64,000 nucleotides of DNA from Cyprinodon diabolis. Lineage: Eukaryota > Chordata > Actinopteri > Cyprinodontiformes > Cyprinodontidae. The DNA is taken from NCBI GenBank assembly GCA_030533445.1, contig CM060069.1, forward strand, positions 31,482,337 through 31,546,336, given 5' to 3'. Below the pieces are notes generated by a model. The model was not told where the DNA came from. It ran no database searches and saw only the letters and a program-made list of their open reading frames with translations. The translations under genes and the position numbers were made by a program. Below, one piece after another: positions 33,601-47,554 of this stretch; the stretch's first letter is position 1, and every line of letters starts with the position of its first letter.

Positions 33601-36600
33601 TGCATCTATTTTATAGGAACAGTGTGGATAGCCACTTGTTACTGAGAAGCCGAGAGGGTAGGATTAAAGAGCAAGTCTTCAAGAAGTACCGTATGTTTAT
33701 TAATAACAGCCGCAGAGTTGCAGTGAGCCGTACTCAGTGAGCAATTAACTGTGATTACTTGCACATTATTCTGTGCAATTTTTTTTTTTCTCTATTTAAT
33801 TGCGGAGCCTATTTGTTTATCTTATACTTTTTCATAAACTCATCCTTGTTATTCACCTCTTTCCAACCTAAACAGAGCTACAGTCAACCTCTCAGCTAAA
33901 TAACAAGAATTTAAAAATGTTCTTTGACACCATTTTTTTGATTGTCTGCATCATACGTCTGCTGTTCACCTGTAGGGTAAGTGAACTGTCAAAAAGTGAG
34001 TCTTTCTTCTTCTAATAAGTTCTCATTAGCATCATCGTTGAGAAGAGACTGATATAAGACCTGAAATACTGAAACTCATTAGAGAAAAGCATGAACTCCC
34101 CATTGACTCACACAAAGAGACACATTATAATTTTTGCTACATTGGATCCTAATTTATAAATCATAGTATTTTAATGACCATACAATTACAGTTGGCTAAA
34201 TGACCTTATTACACTTGGCCCCGATGAACTGCTAGAGAGAAGTGACCTTTATAACTACCCGATTGTTACAGGAAGATGGAGCTGCTGTTAAAACCAGTTC
34301 TTATCCATTGGAGATATTACATGTACATCTATTACATATAGAGAGAAATAGCTTAAGCCTTTACTTCTGAAATTCTGAAGTTCTCCTCAAAAAAAAAAAT
34401 CATTAAGACATTTAAACCTTAAATATCTGATTATATCAAAACCCTATGTAAAGGGTTTCTTTGCAGACGGTCTACCACTTCTACAAAGATATAAAAGAAG
34501 GCTAGTTCCTGATAAACTGAAGTGCACTTTCTCATTTGAAAACATCTTAAAATTAGTTTGCTAAAAATTGAAGGTAAAAAACAATAATTGTATACTTACC
34601 CCTAAGTACACAAATGTTTGTGTACTTAGGACAGTGGATGCAAATCAGCTGCTGTGCTAATTCTGGCATATTTACATTGATGCTTTAAACTGCAAATTAA
34701 TAAATGTGCATTGTCCTAATTCAAATAAATGAATAAATAAATAATAAATGATACATAGATTTACTGCCACCGCTGGTGGAACAAAGCACTGCAGCTGTGG
34801 ACAACTCCACCCCTCGAAAGCCAGAGTAAAGCTCAGAAGTGCTAGTTTTGTAGTAGGATGCAACACCAAATTACTGATTGTTGCTAAAAAAAAACACTCA
34901 TAAATAGATGATTGCATTCAGTACCTAACGCCTTTAAAAAAGAGTTACACATGTGTGGGTTAGGATGATTTTACAGCTTACTGAGTTATTTGCTGTTCAT
35001 GAAATATGTTTGGAATAACACCATATTGCTTTCATATTCCTTAGGTTCATTGAACACATGGACCATAAACATATATCCAACAGAAATAGGCTTTCTGTTT
35101 ACATTTGCTGACTATAAAGTCTTTCTGATTAGCTTTTCACACGGTTTTCACAAACAGCTTGTGGGGTGGTTACTAAATAAAGAAAGTGACAGAATGTCAA
35201 GCTATGTATTCTGTCCTGTTTTTCGGTTTGAAAAAAGAACATGTGGCTAATTCAAGCTACATCAATACGGAAGGTACCTCTTTATGTCTGAACAGATGGA
35301 CAGCAGGAGTTGCTCGTCCGGCCTGTCATCACACCTCCTTTTTGTTTGAATGACTGCTGGTCTCATGCGTCAGGATTCAATTATAGCTAAGACAGCTGTG
35401 TCTACTGCGTGTCTGCACAATTTCTCCATCTGCTTAGAGTTTATTTTCTCCAGCCAGCAGCTGGATCTCATCTTTCTTAGAATGCCTCTCACACAGGTGT
35501 CCTGGTCCACGTTCGGTCAAATATGCAGTATAAACAAATTAGACTGTGCATGATGGCTTCAGAAGCCAAACATCCTGTCTAAGGCACATCAAAGAGGCAT
35601 AACCTCATCTGCAGAAAAATTTGCTAAAAAAATCATACCTTACAAGAAGTCTGTAAATTTGCTTTTCATTTTCCTAAAAAGTGGTATATCATATTAGCTT
35701 AGATTCATTCCTTATAAAAGTAAACCATTAAATCTTTGTGTGTTTCCCTCACTCACAATACATGTTTTGTTATGTATTTGAATTAAAAGAAAAAAACAAA
35801 CACAGTAGAAAAGGGTACAGTTTAACACTGTTATCAATTCAGAAGATTGTGTCATTCATTTGAATCCAAGGTAAAATTCTTTCTCACTCTATAAATAGAC
35901 CAAGAAGTATAATTTCAGCTATTTTACTATTCCTTGTCACCTTGTCGGTACTTAATTAATGGATCTGAGGGGGTAGGGTGTCCCATTTGTCTGTATGAAG
36001 TGAGAGCTAAAATAAGTGGTCATGTAGCCCTTAAAGGTAGTTTTTTTCTGGGTACACTTGCAAACAAAGCAATACAGTAAGAGATGCGCTGAAAAATCCA
36101 TTCACAAACTTGAATTCACTTATATTTATCATGTTCCTAATAATGTTATACCCAGTAGAATCTTAAATTGAGTAACCATTAAACACACACATGTATAAAT
36201 AATTTTTAGAAGAGCAGAGATAGAATATTCTTATGTATGCATTTTTTTTTTTCCAAGAAGTGCAACAGATTGATTAAGAAACAATTTACCGGGTAGTTTG
36301 TTTTGTGTTTGTATATTGGCAACAATAGATTGAACACTGACTTTGACTATTTCCAGAATTAAGGGCTTTTTGATAGCTATGGAAATGTCCTTCACAAACG
36401 GGATTTTGCCATGGCTTTTACATAGCTCATGGAAAACTTTTTGCTCCTCAATGTGCTTCATAAAACTGTTCACCAGTGTTGTCCAACAAACCTCTGAAGC
36501 CTTCAGGTATGGTCGTAGAAATTACAGAGAGGTGGTCTAATTGCTAATTAGATGACTTCTGAGGCAACTAATTAGGATTTTATTACTACTTATTTTTTCC

Positions 36601-39439
36601 ATCTGAAATTAAAGTTTTCTTTATTGCCTCATAAGGTTACAGTTAAATGTATTTAATCAAATGTTCTTATGGCAATGCATTATTGGAATACATTTGTATA
36701 CACCCTAAAAAACAGATCAGTCAATACAACCAAGAAATTGAATTTCTGTTGAGTAATACCAATCTGGTTATTTATGTGTCCAACTAATCTTTTGCTTAAA
36801 ACAGCCAATGGAATTTAATGTTTTTAACAAACCTATATTGGTGAAAGGGAAAATCAATACAAATTATTCACTTTGACTAAAATATTAATTAGTGTAACAA
36901 CATTGAACGCCAGGATCAGGGCTTGCAACACCAATTTTTTGGTTGCAGAGCAAACTTCTACGTCCAGCGCCACTATACCCACTATTGCTTATACTAATGT
37001 TACAACCAAGGTTAAAGCTGAAGTTTGCATGCTCCAGAGGTACAGATCACTGTAATTGTTCTCGAGGGCCATTACTATTGCACATTATACTTAACTACAG
37101 CCAAACAGTCAGAGTAGAAAACCATTAGTTACCATTTTTATTGGTGGTTTGGTTATTCAATTTAATTGGTTGATCCAAAGCCAATGGCTTGGTCAGTTCC
37201 TGACCATTATATTGTTTAATCAAACCAACATTAGTTTAACCAATTGTTTTTCCAAACAATCCATTCTTGGAATGTAGTACTGCAAAAATGGCGGTACAAA
37301 ATGACTATAATAATAACGCTATCTCTTGGTGGGATCACTGTCATTTTAATGTTTTGAAATATCTTTATGTCTTTGATGTATCCTTATCGGTGCTAAGCAG
37401 AAACACTGTCGTGTGTGAACATAGCCCTTCCTATTGGGTTTCCAGGAGAGACAGCAGACTTTTTTCTTCTTTTGCTGCCTTTCTGACATCCAGATTTCCT
37501 CAGAGATATTAATAGTGAAAAGAAAAAAAACATAAGTTGCTGGTTAACTGGGTTTATGTGCTTTTTACCTGCACTTTTTATTTTTGTCTTTTCAAATGAA
37601 AGAATTTCAGTTGTCTTTTTTTTTATTTTTCATGCTGTTACTTTTCGCTTAGAGACCATTTGTTGTGACAAAGGTGTTTGAAATGTATCTTAACAAATTG
37701 AAAAGGCAGGTATTTTTCCTTTGAGTTGATTCCTTTACCTTGTTCTGTTTGTTCCTTTCTATTCAACAATGACAAGTAGAGACGGCTCAAAAGCCTCTTA
37801 GAATTGACATAACCGATTTTCCACCTCATTTCACCCCCAAAAGCCTGTTGTTAAATCGGGGTATTGTCACTATTTCCTTTTTCAGAGCAGTCTCTTATGT
37901 AATCCTTAGAATTTTTGCTTTTTCTGGGAGCCTAACCCTGTTCCCATGAGTTTTTTTAATGTGTATCTCTTTGTCCACTCTCTTCCTGTTATAATCCAAG
38001 TAGAGTATAAAGAGGGGAAAGTGATACTTCTAAGAGTGCATTAAATAGTTTCTTTATTGCACAGAGAACAAGGCAAATCTAGCAGTTATGTTTCTAATGA
38101 GACACAGAGAAGCATTCTGACCCCTTGGCCAAATCTTTGCAGGCATTCATCCAAGCCTCATGTGAAAAAGAGTAGTGAGAAGGGAAGAGAGCGCACTGCC
38201 CTCTGTTGAGAACAACAAATCACTGCAGCTCAGCTAATAAGTCGTTAAGGGTTGAAAACAAATTAAATCCTGCATAGAAAAACACAGATTTATGAGGGAC
38301 GGGCGCAGTATTGGAGTGTAGACTTCTGCACTGAAGCTTCTATTGTTTGCAGCTTCATTGTGAAGCTTGAATGCCTGTTGCAGATAATTGATTTTCCTGT
38401 AATTGCACACTAAAAGCGCAAACTACATAATCACTACAGTCACTATCCTTGTACTCAGCATGGGGTAAAGGTCAAAAGCTTTCAGACTTTGTAACAATCT
38501 AAAATTCTTTCTCAAAAAGACACAGTATATAAAATGGTAAACTTGAATGGACAGAATTCAACTGATGACGACTAATGAGAAAATCTGGTTAGACAGTTCA
38601 TATATTCCATTTTTAATTTTTTTTTATATTGACATCTGGTTGTGTAGTTATCCACATGAGACCTGCTGCAGTGTGCAAAGGAGTGTGCAAACTTGCACAC
38701 AATAACAAAAACAAGTTCTAGCATGGTGAATCTGTCCATTCTTTTGGGGGTCATCCAACAGTTATCCAGTAATAATCTATTACTTGCTTTATTAGGACAT
38801 ATTTCTTTACCACTGCCTCAATGTCAGAATTCAAGGTTTTAATATATTTATTTGACCAATTCCTTTGCCAAGATTAAAATAATGACTCATATATCACTGC
38901 AATATTCTTAAAAAAAAACAACTATTTGATTATGCAAATTAGATTTTTTTAACATATTAAAATATGTTACATGGAGTATTAATTATTATTATCATTACTA
39001 TTATTATTTATTATTATTTAATTATTATTATTTTTCCCCCAGTGTTTTCATTTTTGGCAACAAAATTTATAATTTCTTTTTTTTTTTTTTTTACAAATTC
39101 AAGTTCATTATTCGATCAGCAGTCATTTTCAAACTTTTACTGATAGGATACATATTTTAGAATATCGGCACTGATTAATGAAATACATTAATATAGATTT
39201 TGCACACATCCCTCATCTCTTTCTAACACTAATTTCTCATTGCTTGCTTCCCTCCCACTCAATCAGACACGGATCTTTTTCTTGTCTTATCCAATATGCC
39301 CCTTTTTTACTTTCTAATTTTAGATGACTTTTTAAAACTACAAATAACAATTTTGCACAAGACATTTCAACCATTTGGTAACTCAGAACCATAGTTCCCA
39401 GGAAATAAATGCATCAAGATATCCAGTGTTTTTTGTTTT

Positions 39440-39690
39440 AGACAGAAAATAGAATAGAAAATCCCTTTATTGTCCCACAATGTTGGAATTGTGTTGTTAC
39501 AGCAGCAAAAGATTATAACAAACATGGTCATGCAAATATGGAGCTTCAACAAAGTGTATAAAAATAACAGAATAACTGACAGAATCAAAAAAGACAAATA
39601 AGATATTGTACTGTACAATGTTTTACAATATAAATACTGTGAATCTGGAGAATAAATAATCAATAAACAGCTTTGGACATTTTTACAGTA
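39440..39690 (-). repeat. LINE 3' region, minus orientation
   Basis: The plus strand begins AGAAAATAGAATAGAAAATC and continues CCTTTATTGTCCCACAATG, the complement of a fish LINE 3' end with an AATAAAG box and a TTCTATTCTA tail. The rest to about 39690 is probably its 3' untranslated region. No coding part is visible. Confidence 0.45.
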
Positions 39691-40849
39691 ATGGATATGA
39701 GAAAATAGCAGCAAATACAAAAACTTTTCTAATAAAGAAGACAATCCTTCAAAACAAATGTCCCTGTTTTTCCAAGTATTTCTGCTTTTCTCACTTAGCT
39801 CTGTCTTGCTCTGTCATGCCCCTTTCATTTTGAGCTCCATCAATAATCACAGGTTCTTCAACTTTGCTTCAAAGTCAAAGGAAAAATTGAAAGCGACTGT
39901 TCACTGTCACTACATGCTGTTCAATTCACATTCCTAATTAAAGCATTAACCAGCGCTTCTCTGTAGTAGTTATTCACCATCACTGTCAGTTGTTTCATCT
40001 TCATTTCATAGAGCGGGCAGTAGCATCCTTATCTTGTGTGTGTCTGCAACAATATTTGACCACCTTGGATTTGGGAAAATTGTTTTGCACCTGCAGAGGA
40101 TGACTAGTGGTTAGCAGTGATAAACTACTGCCCACTGTAGTGGACTATACTGTACACAGTTTTTACATAAAAAAACTGTAGATATTATATCTGCAGAGAC
40201 AACAATGTATGAAAGGAATATACAGTAGCAGCCATTCAAAATGGCCCTTCCCAGTCAAACACCAGCTGAATGGCAGCCAACTTCCAGCCACTGGAGTGAC
40301 CCAGTCCTTCTCCTGGGCATGCATATATTTTACTCTGATTCCACCCCTTCACTGAGTTACTGGGTCTGATCAGGAGAAGGTGCTTCTCTTTAGATCTCAA
40401 TGTACCCAAATCATGACAGAATATTTTAGTACAAAGATTAATAAAAAAAAAATAAAAAAAGGAATCTTAGGTGACCAGCCAAGGGCCCATCAAGGAAAGA
40501 GTCCTTTGGGCAAACCAAATGCTTTCTGAAGACAACAACAGGCTTTTGACAGCATTCTAGTAAAAGATCTTACATGTCCTGTTGAATTTGGTAAATTAAT
40601 TAAATTTTCAGTTTCCTGCCACAGATCTATCTCTCAATGATATTTCACATATCTTTAGGAGAAAGCTCCTAACATAAATGGTCAAAATTGTTGAATCCCC
40701 TTATTTAATTGAAGAAAAAATCCACTATGGTGCGAGATAACCTGAATCTTACTAAAATAATAAGAACTAAAAATTCTTTAAAATGAAAAAATAAAAGTCA
40801 GACATTGCTTCTTAACCCTAAAACAGTGAATAAAACAATAAACTAATGA

Positions 40850-41420
40850 AACAGGCCTGAACAAAAATGATGGGACCCCTATAAAAGAACGAAAAACAAA
40901 AATGTTTTCACTAAGTAGCATCAGGCGTTTACAATTTTGTATTCAGTCACTGGGCTTATATATAAGGCTGTCACTTGGCTTTTTGGTGACATGCTGTGTA
41001 CCCTACATGGACCAGATGAAGCTAAGGACAGTGTTATCTCAGGAGACAGAAAGAAAGTTATTTACAGGATGTTCTATATAAAGGCTAAAAGTCCATCTTC
41101 AAGCAGCCTGATATGTCTGTGACTAATGTTGTGCTTATTATTCAGACATTTTACTTCCATGGGACTGTATTAAACCTCGACTGAATGTGGCCAAAAGATG
41201 AAAATTGAAGAAAGATTAAAGAGACAGATAATACGAATTGTAGCAAAAGATCCCAGAATATCCTCTAAAGATATTAAAGGTGAATTTCAAGCTCAGGCAA
41301 CATCAGTGTTAGATCGTACTATCTGTTGCTGTTTGATCACATATTTTGTTGGAAGAGAGGGTTGTGACATAAACTAGCCTCTCACCGAAAATGTGAAAAG
41401 AAATCTGGTTAGAATGGTAA
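40850..41420 (+). pseudogene. Dead Tc1 transposon relic, 5' half
   Basis: The nucleotide sequence follows the 5' part of a well-known teleost Tc1 element: ACAGGCCTGAACAAAAATGA near 40852, then TGGTGACATGCTGTGTACC near 40983 and the ATGGACCAGATGAAGC that contains the old transposase start. It continues through CAGCCTGATATGTCTGTGAC and GAGACAGATAATACGAATTG to ATCAGTGTTAGATCG. Read in shifting frames, this gives the helix-turn-helix DNA-binding region, but with many stops and frameshifts. The catalytic part is not recognisable beyond about 41420. Identification is from memory of the family's DNA sequence, not from an alignment. Confidence 0.6.
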
Positions 41421-43469
41421 AAACTAAAAATCGAACACACATTCTGAGGGACCTGCCGACCAAAACAAAATATTCTTATTTAAACCTTATTTCAATACAT
41501 CCAATATCATAGACATAGATCTAGATCCTTCAAAGTAAGAGACCTCTAAAACATAAGCTAAGGGATACTTAATTACATATAAAATGATTTAAATTTTAAA
41601 AAAATGATGCCCTATTACCAAAAAGGCACAAGCCAAATGCCTTCAAAAGAGTAGTTTTATGGTCAGTTAATGCAAATACTGAACTAAATTATTGCCAAGA
41701 GAAGTTTTAAAAAATCAACAAGAAGACTCAAACATCTCTTAAGCGAGGAAGCAGTACCATGCTGTGCAGAGTTCTTTAACCACTCGTGTACAATCTCTGA
41801 ATACCTTCCTCAGATCAAGAGTAAAGTCATTAAAACTAATAGACAACAGGGTTTTAGTTCAGCAATAATTTCAAGGAACCAATCCAAACTGGTTTTAATA
41901 TGTATAAAACAGACTAATTTTAGATTCTTTAATATTTTTTCCAAAGCCTCTAGAACTCCTGCATGTTTGTTGCTTAGTCTTGTTTGTATACGTGCCTGAC
42001 AACTAATCAATTTCCTTTCGACAAATTATTGCAGGTGCATGTTTATATGTCTTTTTATTAATAATTTTGACAATATCTGAATTTCATACATTTCACAATA
42101 AATTAACAAGTTTCACTTTTGTGAAAATTTATTACAGATACACATAACCACATAATATACAATTTTCACTCTCAAGGTAAAGAATATTAATTTAAGCCCA
42201 AATAAAAAGAAACTCCTCCACAAATTCAGTTATGCAAACTACTTTTTGGAAAAGTAAAAAAAAAACTTGAGGAAAAACTCTGTTTTCCCTTTATTGGTGA
42301 TATTCAACCTCTTGTAATTTTTATGGTCTGCTGAAGCCCAACATGACACTGAACTGGTGTCCTGTAGTGGATTTTACTGTAAAATACTGTTATATATTCC
42401 CCTCCCCTGGGATCACCCCATCAAAGGCTTTTTGTGGCTTTTTGTGAACAGCATACTAGTATCCCCAAATATTGTCTGACCCAGAATTGCTGTTTTCTTT
42501 CCTCTCATCCATACTGATTTTCACTTTCCCTAAGTGTTCTCCTCTTCCCTACTTATTAACAGCCCATCCTTTAAAAATAAAAATAAAAAAAATGCTTTGA
42601 AGTGAAGCTTGCATGGAAAGTGTGAACATATGGGAGAGCTGGAAGGAGACGTAAATACAGACTTACCCAAAATATGTTTGATGAAAAGCTTGGACCTCAT
42701 CTCTGCCCGAATGCCCCCCCTCCTCTCAGTAGGTTAGAACTCTCTTTGAGTTTGTTCTAGTTGCCCCCCAAAAAAACCAATACAAACAACATAAGTTAAA
42801 TAAGATAGCTTTTCTCATTGTCTCTACCAATGTTTGCTTTTCGAAATAATACAACAGGGTTGTGTTGTTCAGTGACTCCATTTTTGTATGCATGAGTGCC
42901 ACTTCAAGATCCCTGAGTATGAATATTAATTTTCAAGACTCTCTGTGCTCTCTGTATGTCACTGCTGGAAAAGGTTTAGTGTTGAATTTTGACACTGACA
43001 CACAAAGGATTTGCCCAATCAAACCAAGCATTCAGAAAATCAAATTTGTTTGAGGGATATGGTTTTTGCATTCATTGAATTTTTTTCTACATTGTTTTCA
43101 TATACATTAGTGGAGAAGAAATCTGTTTGGCTCTTGCAATCTCAAGAACCATTCCCCTTATAGTGCTGAATTTATTTCTCTTTTCCTCAACTGAGAATGA
43201 ATGTCAATATTAATTCATTCTATTCCAGATTGTATACATACATATAAATATGAGGAAACAGTAAACTTTTCACACTTATAAGAATGCTGACGTTCACTGT
43301 TTAAAATGTACACAAAGTTTCTAGTCTACAGAAATAGATCTAACATTGTTTATCAATGTAACTTCTCTTAATCTTTCATTTATATCTTTCTAACTTAAGT
43401 TTATTTGGACTGCAGTTTTATTCCTACCTTTGCTCTATTTCATTTATTTATTTTTGCTTCCTTTCACAG

Positions 43470-43659
43470 GGTTGAAGCAGTGGGCTACCAGCGTGTTCTG
43501 CAGGTGGATCTGGAGGTGAATGGATTGATAGTGACTCAGGGCAGCAGGGAGGTGACATGGCAGGTGGAATATCCACTCACACGCACCCTGACAAGTGAAG
43601 TGCAGACCCTTATCCGTCTCGCACCCCAGGACCTTGGCGGTATCGTGCCACTTGCCATG
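43470..43659 (+). CDS. tmem132: TMEM132-family protein, internal exon B
   Basis: A 190-nt exon that follows exon A after an intron of about 38 kb. The acceptor is CTTCCTTTCACAG|G and the donor ATG|GTAAGA. The first base completes the AG left by exon A to give arginine; 63 whole codons then follow, and the exon ends in phase 0. The peptide starts VEAVGYQRVLQVDLEVNG, contains TWQVEYPLTR in the middle and ends LGGIVPLAM. That ending runs straight into exon C and is a hallmark of the family. The alternating hydrophobic pattern fits beta-strands of an extracellular domain. No transmembrane segment or signal peptide is present. In the genome the reading frame continues past the donor to 43746, but this is intronic read-through. 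The residues seem slightly closer to the B/C/D-type paralogues than to E, but that is an impression, not an alignment. Confidence 0.92.
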
Positions 43660-46170
43660 GTAAGAAAGAAGCAGCTTTGCTGTTCAAGGTGTGACAATCC
43701 TGTACACATTTTATGCTCATTTGAAGCCAGTTTCAGACCACTTTAAACTTTGATGTTACCTACCTAACAATGGCTTACATGGGCAGCAGCAGTTCCTCAG
43801 AGGTTTAAGAGACCTTATCTAATCAAAATGAATAGATTTGAGCAGGAAAAAATACTATTGAAATAAAATAAGGAAACACCACAAGGTACCAAATGTTTTT
43901 ATTTTTATTTAGTTCACTCTTAACCCTTAAAAGCATATTATAAAAAATTATGTCAAACTTCCACATTTGAATTAACTCCCTTAATCCTAAAGAATGAGCA
44001 GGTAAAACAGCAGCTTTATATCAGATATGACACATTATTTTATTTATCATTGATTATTTAAAAAGGAAACACATAGCGGCTGTTTTAGGATTATTATAAT
44101 GTAATTATGTAAGTATCAGTATGACATAACGAAACATTTATTTTGCACAGGGGATCAAATCATGAAAAATATAGCCCAAAATAATAACAATAATAAAAAA
44201 AACTGGCAAACAGCAATGTTTTATGTTTTAAAATTTGTTGGACACACAACTGAACAAATATCATCCTTTCTCTCCCAATTCAAAACTGTACCCTATAGTA
44301 ATTAAAAAAATATATACTTGTTGGTTCATAATACATTGAGTATTGCAAATTACAAATTCAATATTTTGCAGAAAATATTTCAGGCCGAACACAAATGCTC
44401 AATCATTTTTGTTAAGAAAATAATAATTTGAAGTTGTTTTTTTTTTTTTTGCCAAACAGGGATTCAACTTGAAAAATAATTAGATTTTGTTTTAATCTGT
44501 AATCAAGTTTTATCTATCAATTTTTAAGACACTGTTTTTAGTTTGATTTTTTTTTTTTTTTCCAGAACCCTTCAAAAATCATTTTTAGTGGTAACAAGGG
44601 ACTTGGTAATAAGACGTTTTTGTCTTCCTGAATTTTATCAGAAAACCTTTTGTTATTTCGGAGAAGTTAAAGTGTTTCATCAGTCTCTAACTCATCTATT
44701 TATCTTCCATTACATGAGAGAGTGACAAAGAGGTCACTGCAGTCCACAAAATGGAATCTGAGCTTAGCTTTTAGCCTTCTTTCAGTGAACCGTCATATAA
44801 CTTGGGTCCCTGTCTTTCTATGGGATGGATTTATTAAAAGAAGAACTACGGATATTATGCAGATTCGAAAACTGCACTTGCAAACTGGCTTTCTGATCAT
44901 CATTTACTCTCTAAAAAAACACAACGGATGTTCTTTTTAACACAGACGTGTAATTTAATTTTGGGAATGCTTTACAGAGTTTGCTCTTTGAGAAGTTAAT
45001 TAAACTAGGATTTTTATCTTCTAAATGTTGATGAATTGGCGAGTGGCCTCAGGAGACTAATTACATTATGTAAACATGATAAACTGCTGCATAATTGTTT
45101 TTTATTCACAAATGGAAATACAATCTCAGTATCTCAAAATAGTTTAAGAGTAATTATATATGTTTAATAATCCCTCAATTTTAGTGGTACCAGTAACTGA
45201 AAAACAAATTCCTTTGAAGCACTTTGTCAGCTCTTGTCAAACTATTTGGTTAGGCGGCAGTTCACTGCTAATTTTCCTCAAGTTATTTGATATAACCTCA
45301 GACTGCAGCAGTATTACCTACTTCTAATGCTGTCCATTTGAATTTAAGAAAGGCATGGATAAATCCTTATTTCCAGTCAATCTCTTTATTTGTTTATTTT
45401 CTATTATTTCAAATCTAGCTCCACTACAGAAATGTGTGGAAAAAGTAATACAGTTGTTTCCTTGCAAACATCTGTCTCTAGGACATTGTAGTGCACTGTA
45501 TAGTCACTGGCAAGGCTCCATGACTTCCACATCTTCATTGTTCCTAAAAAAAAAAGAAGCTAGCTTGAGCTTAGAATTTGCATGGATGGACAATCTGCAG
45601 ATCTCCTAGGTCTAGTTATGGGCTGAAAACAAAAAAGGCCATTTCTGATTCCTAAGTAGAGTAAGACTACAGTAATATTCAGAAAATCAGATTATTTTGG
45701 CTAAAACAACTCGCATGTACCACCTTTCTTCTACCCCTTTGAGCTAAAACTGTAAGCCATTCCAAAGACACAGCTAAGAGCTGCAGCAAACCGCCTTCCG
45801 AAGAAGATGTCTGTAAATAAATTCCAAGTTAATTGCTTCTTCTTTTCTTTTGATACTATTCAAACCATCCCTGGGCAGGTAGACAAATGGAAATAGAGAT
45901 AATGATGTTTACACTGGAAATTGTTTTTGTTAGTATTTTCATGTAAGATTTTTCATTTTGGAATATGAAACAAAATCGCTAAACATGCTTCGCTAGTTCT
46001 TGTTTGCTTTGAATATGGTTTTAGAAACTGAGACTGTGCCACTGGTCATCTCAGATCACTCCTTTCTCCCTCCTTCTCTTGCTCTCTTTCGTGGGACCAA
46101 GTATTTCTAGCTGCCAGCCAGTAACCCTTTGCTCAGACCATGTCAGTTGCACAGCCTATTCTTTAAGGAT

Positions 46171-46698
46171 TAACAGAGTGGAGATTTTTAGAGGACCTAA
46201 ATGCAGAGATAGAAGCTGAGGTGCTTTCTTATAGATTTAATTAGGAGTGGTGGCAACAGATGCATAAATCCAAAAATAACTAATCATGGAACACAGGAAC
46301 CAGAACAGGGGAACACATGGGTTAATGAAGGAATGAAAAGAATCCAACAAAAAGTAATTGCAGAGGAGGGGTATATATGACACATTGATTAAAGGATGGA
46401 GTAATTAACTGATTGGGAGCAGGTGTGGACAGAAGGATCTAGAAGGGGGCTATGGGAAAGGAGAATGACACAAGGGGGCAAAAGAGAGTAACAAGAAATT
46501 CATAAGAACTCATATACAAACGAAAAACAACTACAGTAGAATGTCACAAAATGGAGATTAAACCAATTACATAGAAAACACAGAATGGCATTAATCAATC
46601 TGTAACTGAAAACTCAAAAGGACAAAGACAAAGTGACCAGAGCTCAGAGATGAAAAATAGAAAAAGATTAGGAGGAAATCAAGAACAGGAACCTTACA
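46171..46698 (-). mobile_element. Probable LTR, family 1, copy 4
   Basis: It contains the same order of words as the LTR at 4375: AGAGGACCTAAATGCAG, GATTTAATTAGG, GATTGGGAGCAGGTGTGGAC, GGGAAAGGAGAATGACACAA. It ends ACCTTACA, a decayed TGACA. It is about 90 bp longer than copies 1-3, and the 5 flanking bases do not match, so the ends are approximate. Confidence 0.5.
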
Positions 46699-47554
46699 GT
46701 TTCATGTATCTTTACATATTTTTTTCATATGCTTGCCTATCCTCACTGGTGTTAGCATTTCATATAAATATTCTGAAAAAAGTAATAATAGGTTAGCGGT
46801 AATAGAGCAGCCTTTCATTCTGCAAGTCTTTTGTAGTGTCCTCTGCTCTGTTTCACTCCTTTTCTCAGTCTACATTTGTTTTTTTGCTTTTATCAATCGA
46901 AATGTATTCTCATCTCTCCTCTTCAGTCAGCCTTCACTTTTCTAAAACATAAGATTGTATATTCACAAGCCCCATAAAAAAGGCCTATGTACCATACCGA
47001 AAATTCCCAGTTAACAAGTAAAATAGTTTTTAGTTTCAGATGCCCATTTGAAGTTTTTATTTATAGAACAGTCTTAGTATAACCTTAATATAAATATTAT
47101 GTTTCATAAGCTGATGAAATGCCAAAAAGCTATACTTAAAAAAATTAAAAAGACTTCACTCTAAACAACAAAATAACTCAAAACAACTGATATTATTTTG
47201 AGTTACATGCTCCACAGACGAAATGCCCATGTAACCAGATGATTATCTCTCCTTTCTTATTTTTCAGGTCATGGGTTCTTGCTTCTTTCACAGTTTCATT
47301 AACTTATTTTTAATGAGCAACTTTTATATCTCCAAATTGAGTAGAAAAATGCACCTAAGACTGAAGCTCTAATTACAAAAGCTCTTTAATAACTTTTTAA
47401 AAATTTCATGCCATCCTCCGATTGTACAAACTACAGATCAGGTCAGTAAGTTCTAAAAAAACGTTTTCAGATTAAATCCTTGTTGACACTGTAGGCAATG
47501 CTTTACAATGATTTTTTTGTTATAATCACCTTGTTGTGTTTCTTGTGTCTCTTA

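Noticed and set aside
36231..36473. 80-codon minus frame with protein-like composition
   Set aside because: Balanced composition made it tempting, but it is short, unrecognised and lacks fitting splice sites; left as unsupported.
40130..40390. Apparent inverted repeat around CCCAGTCCTTCTCCTGGG
   Set aside because: Pairing with GGGTCTGATCAGGAGAAGG is broken and out of order; not convincing as a hairpin or element end.
43660..43746. Extension of exon B by read-through
   Set aside because: The donor ATG|GTAAGA is strong and the phase fits exon C, so the open frame after it is chance.
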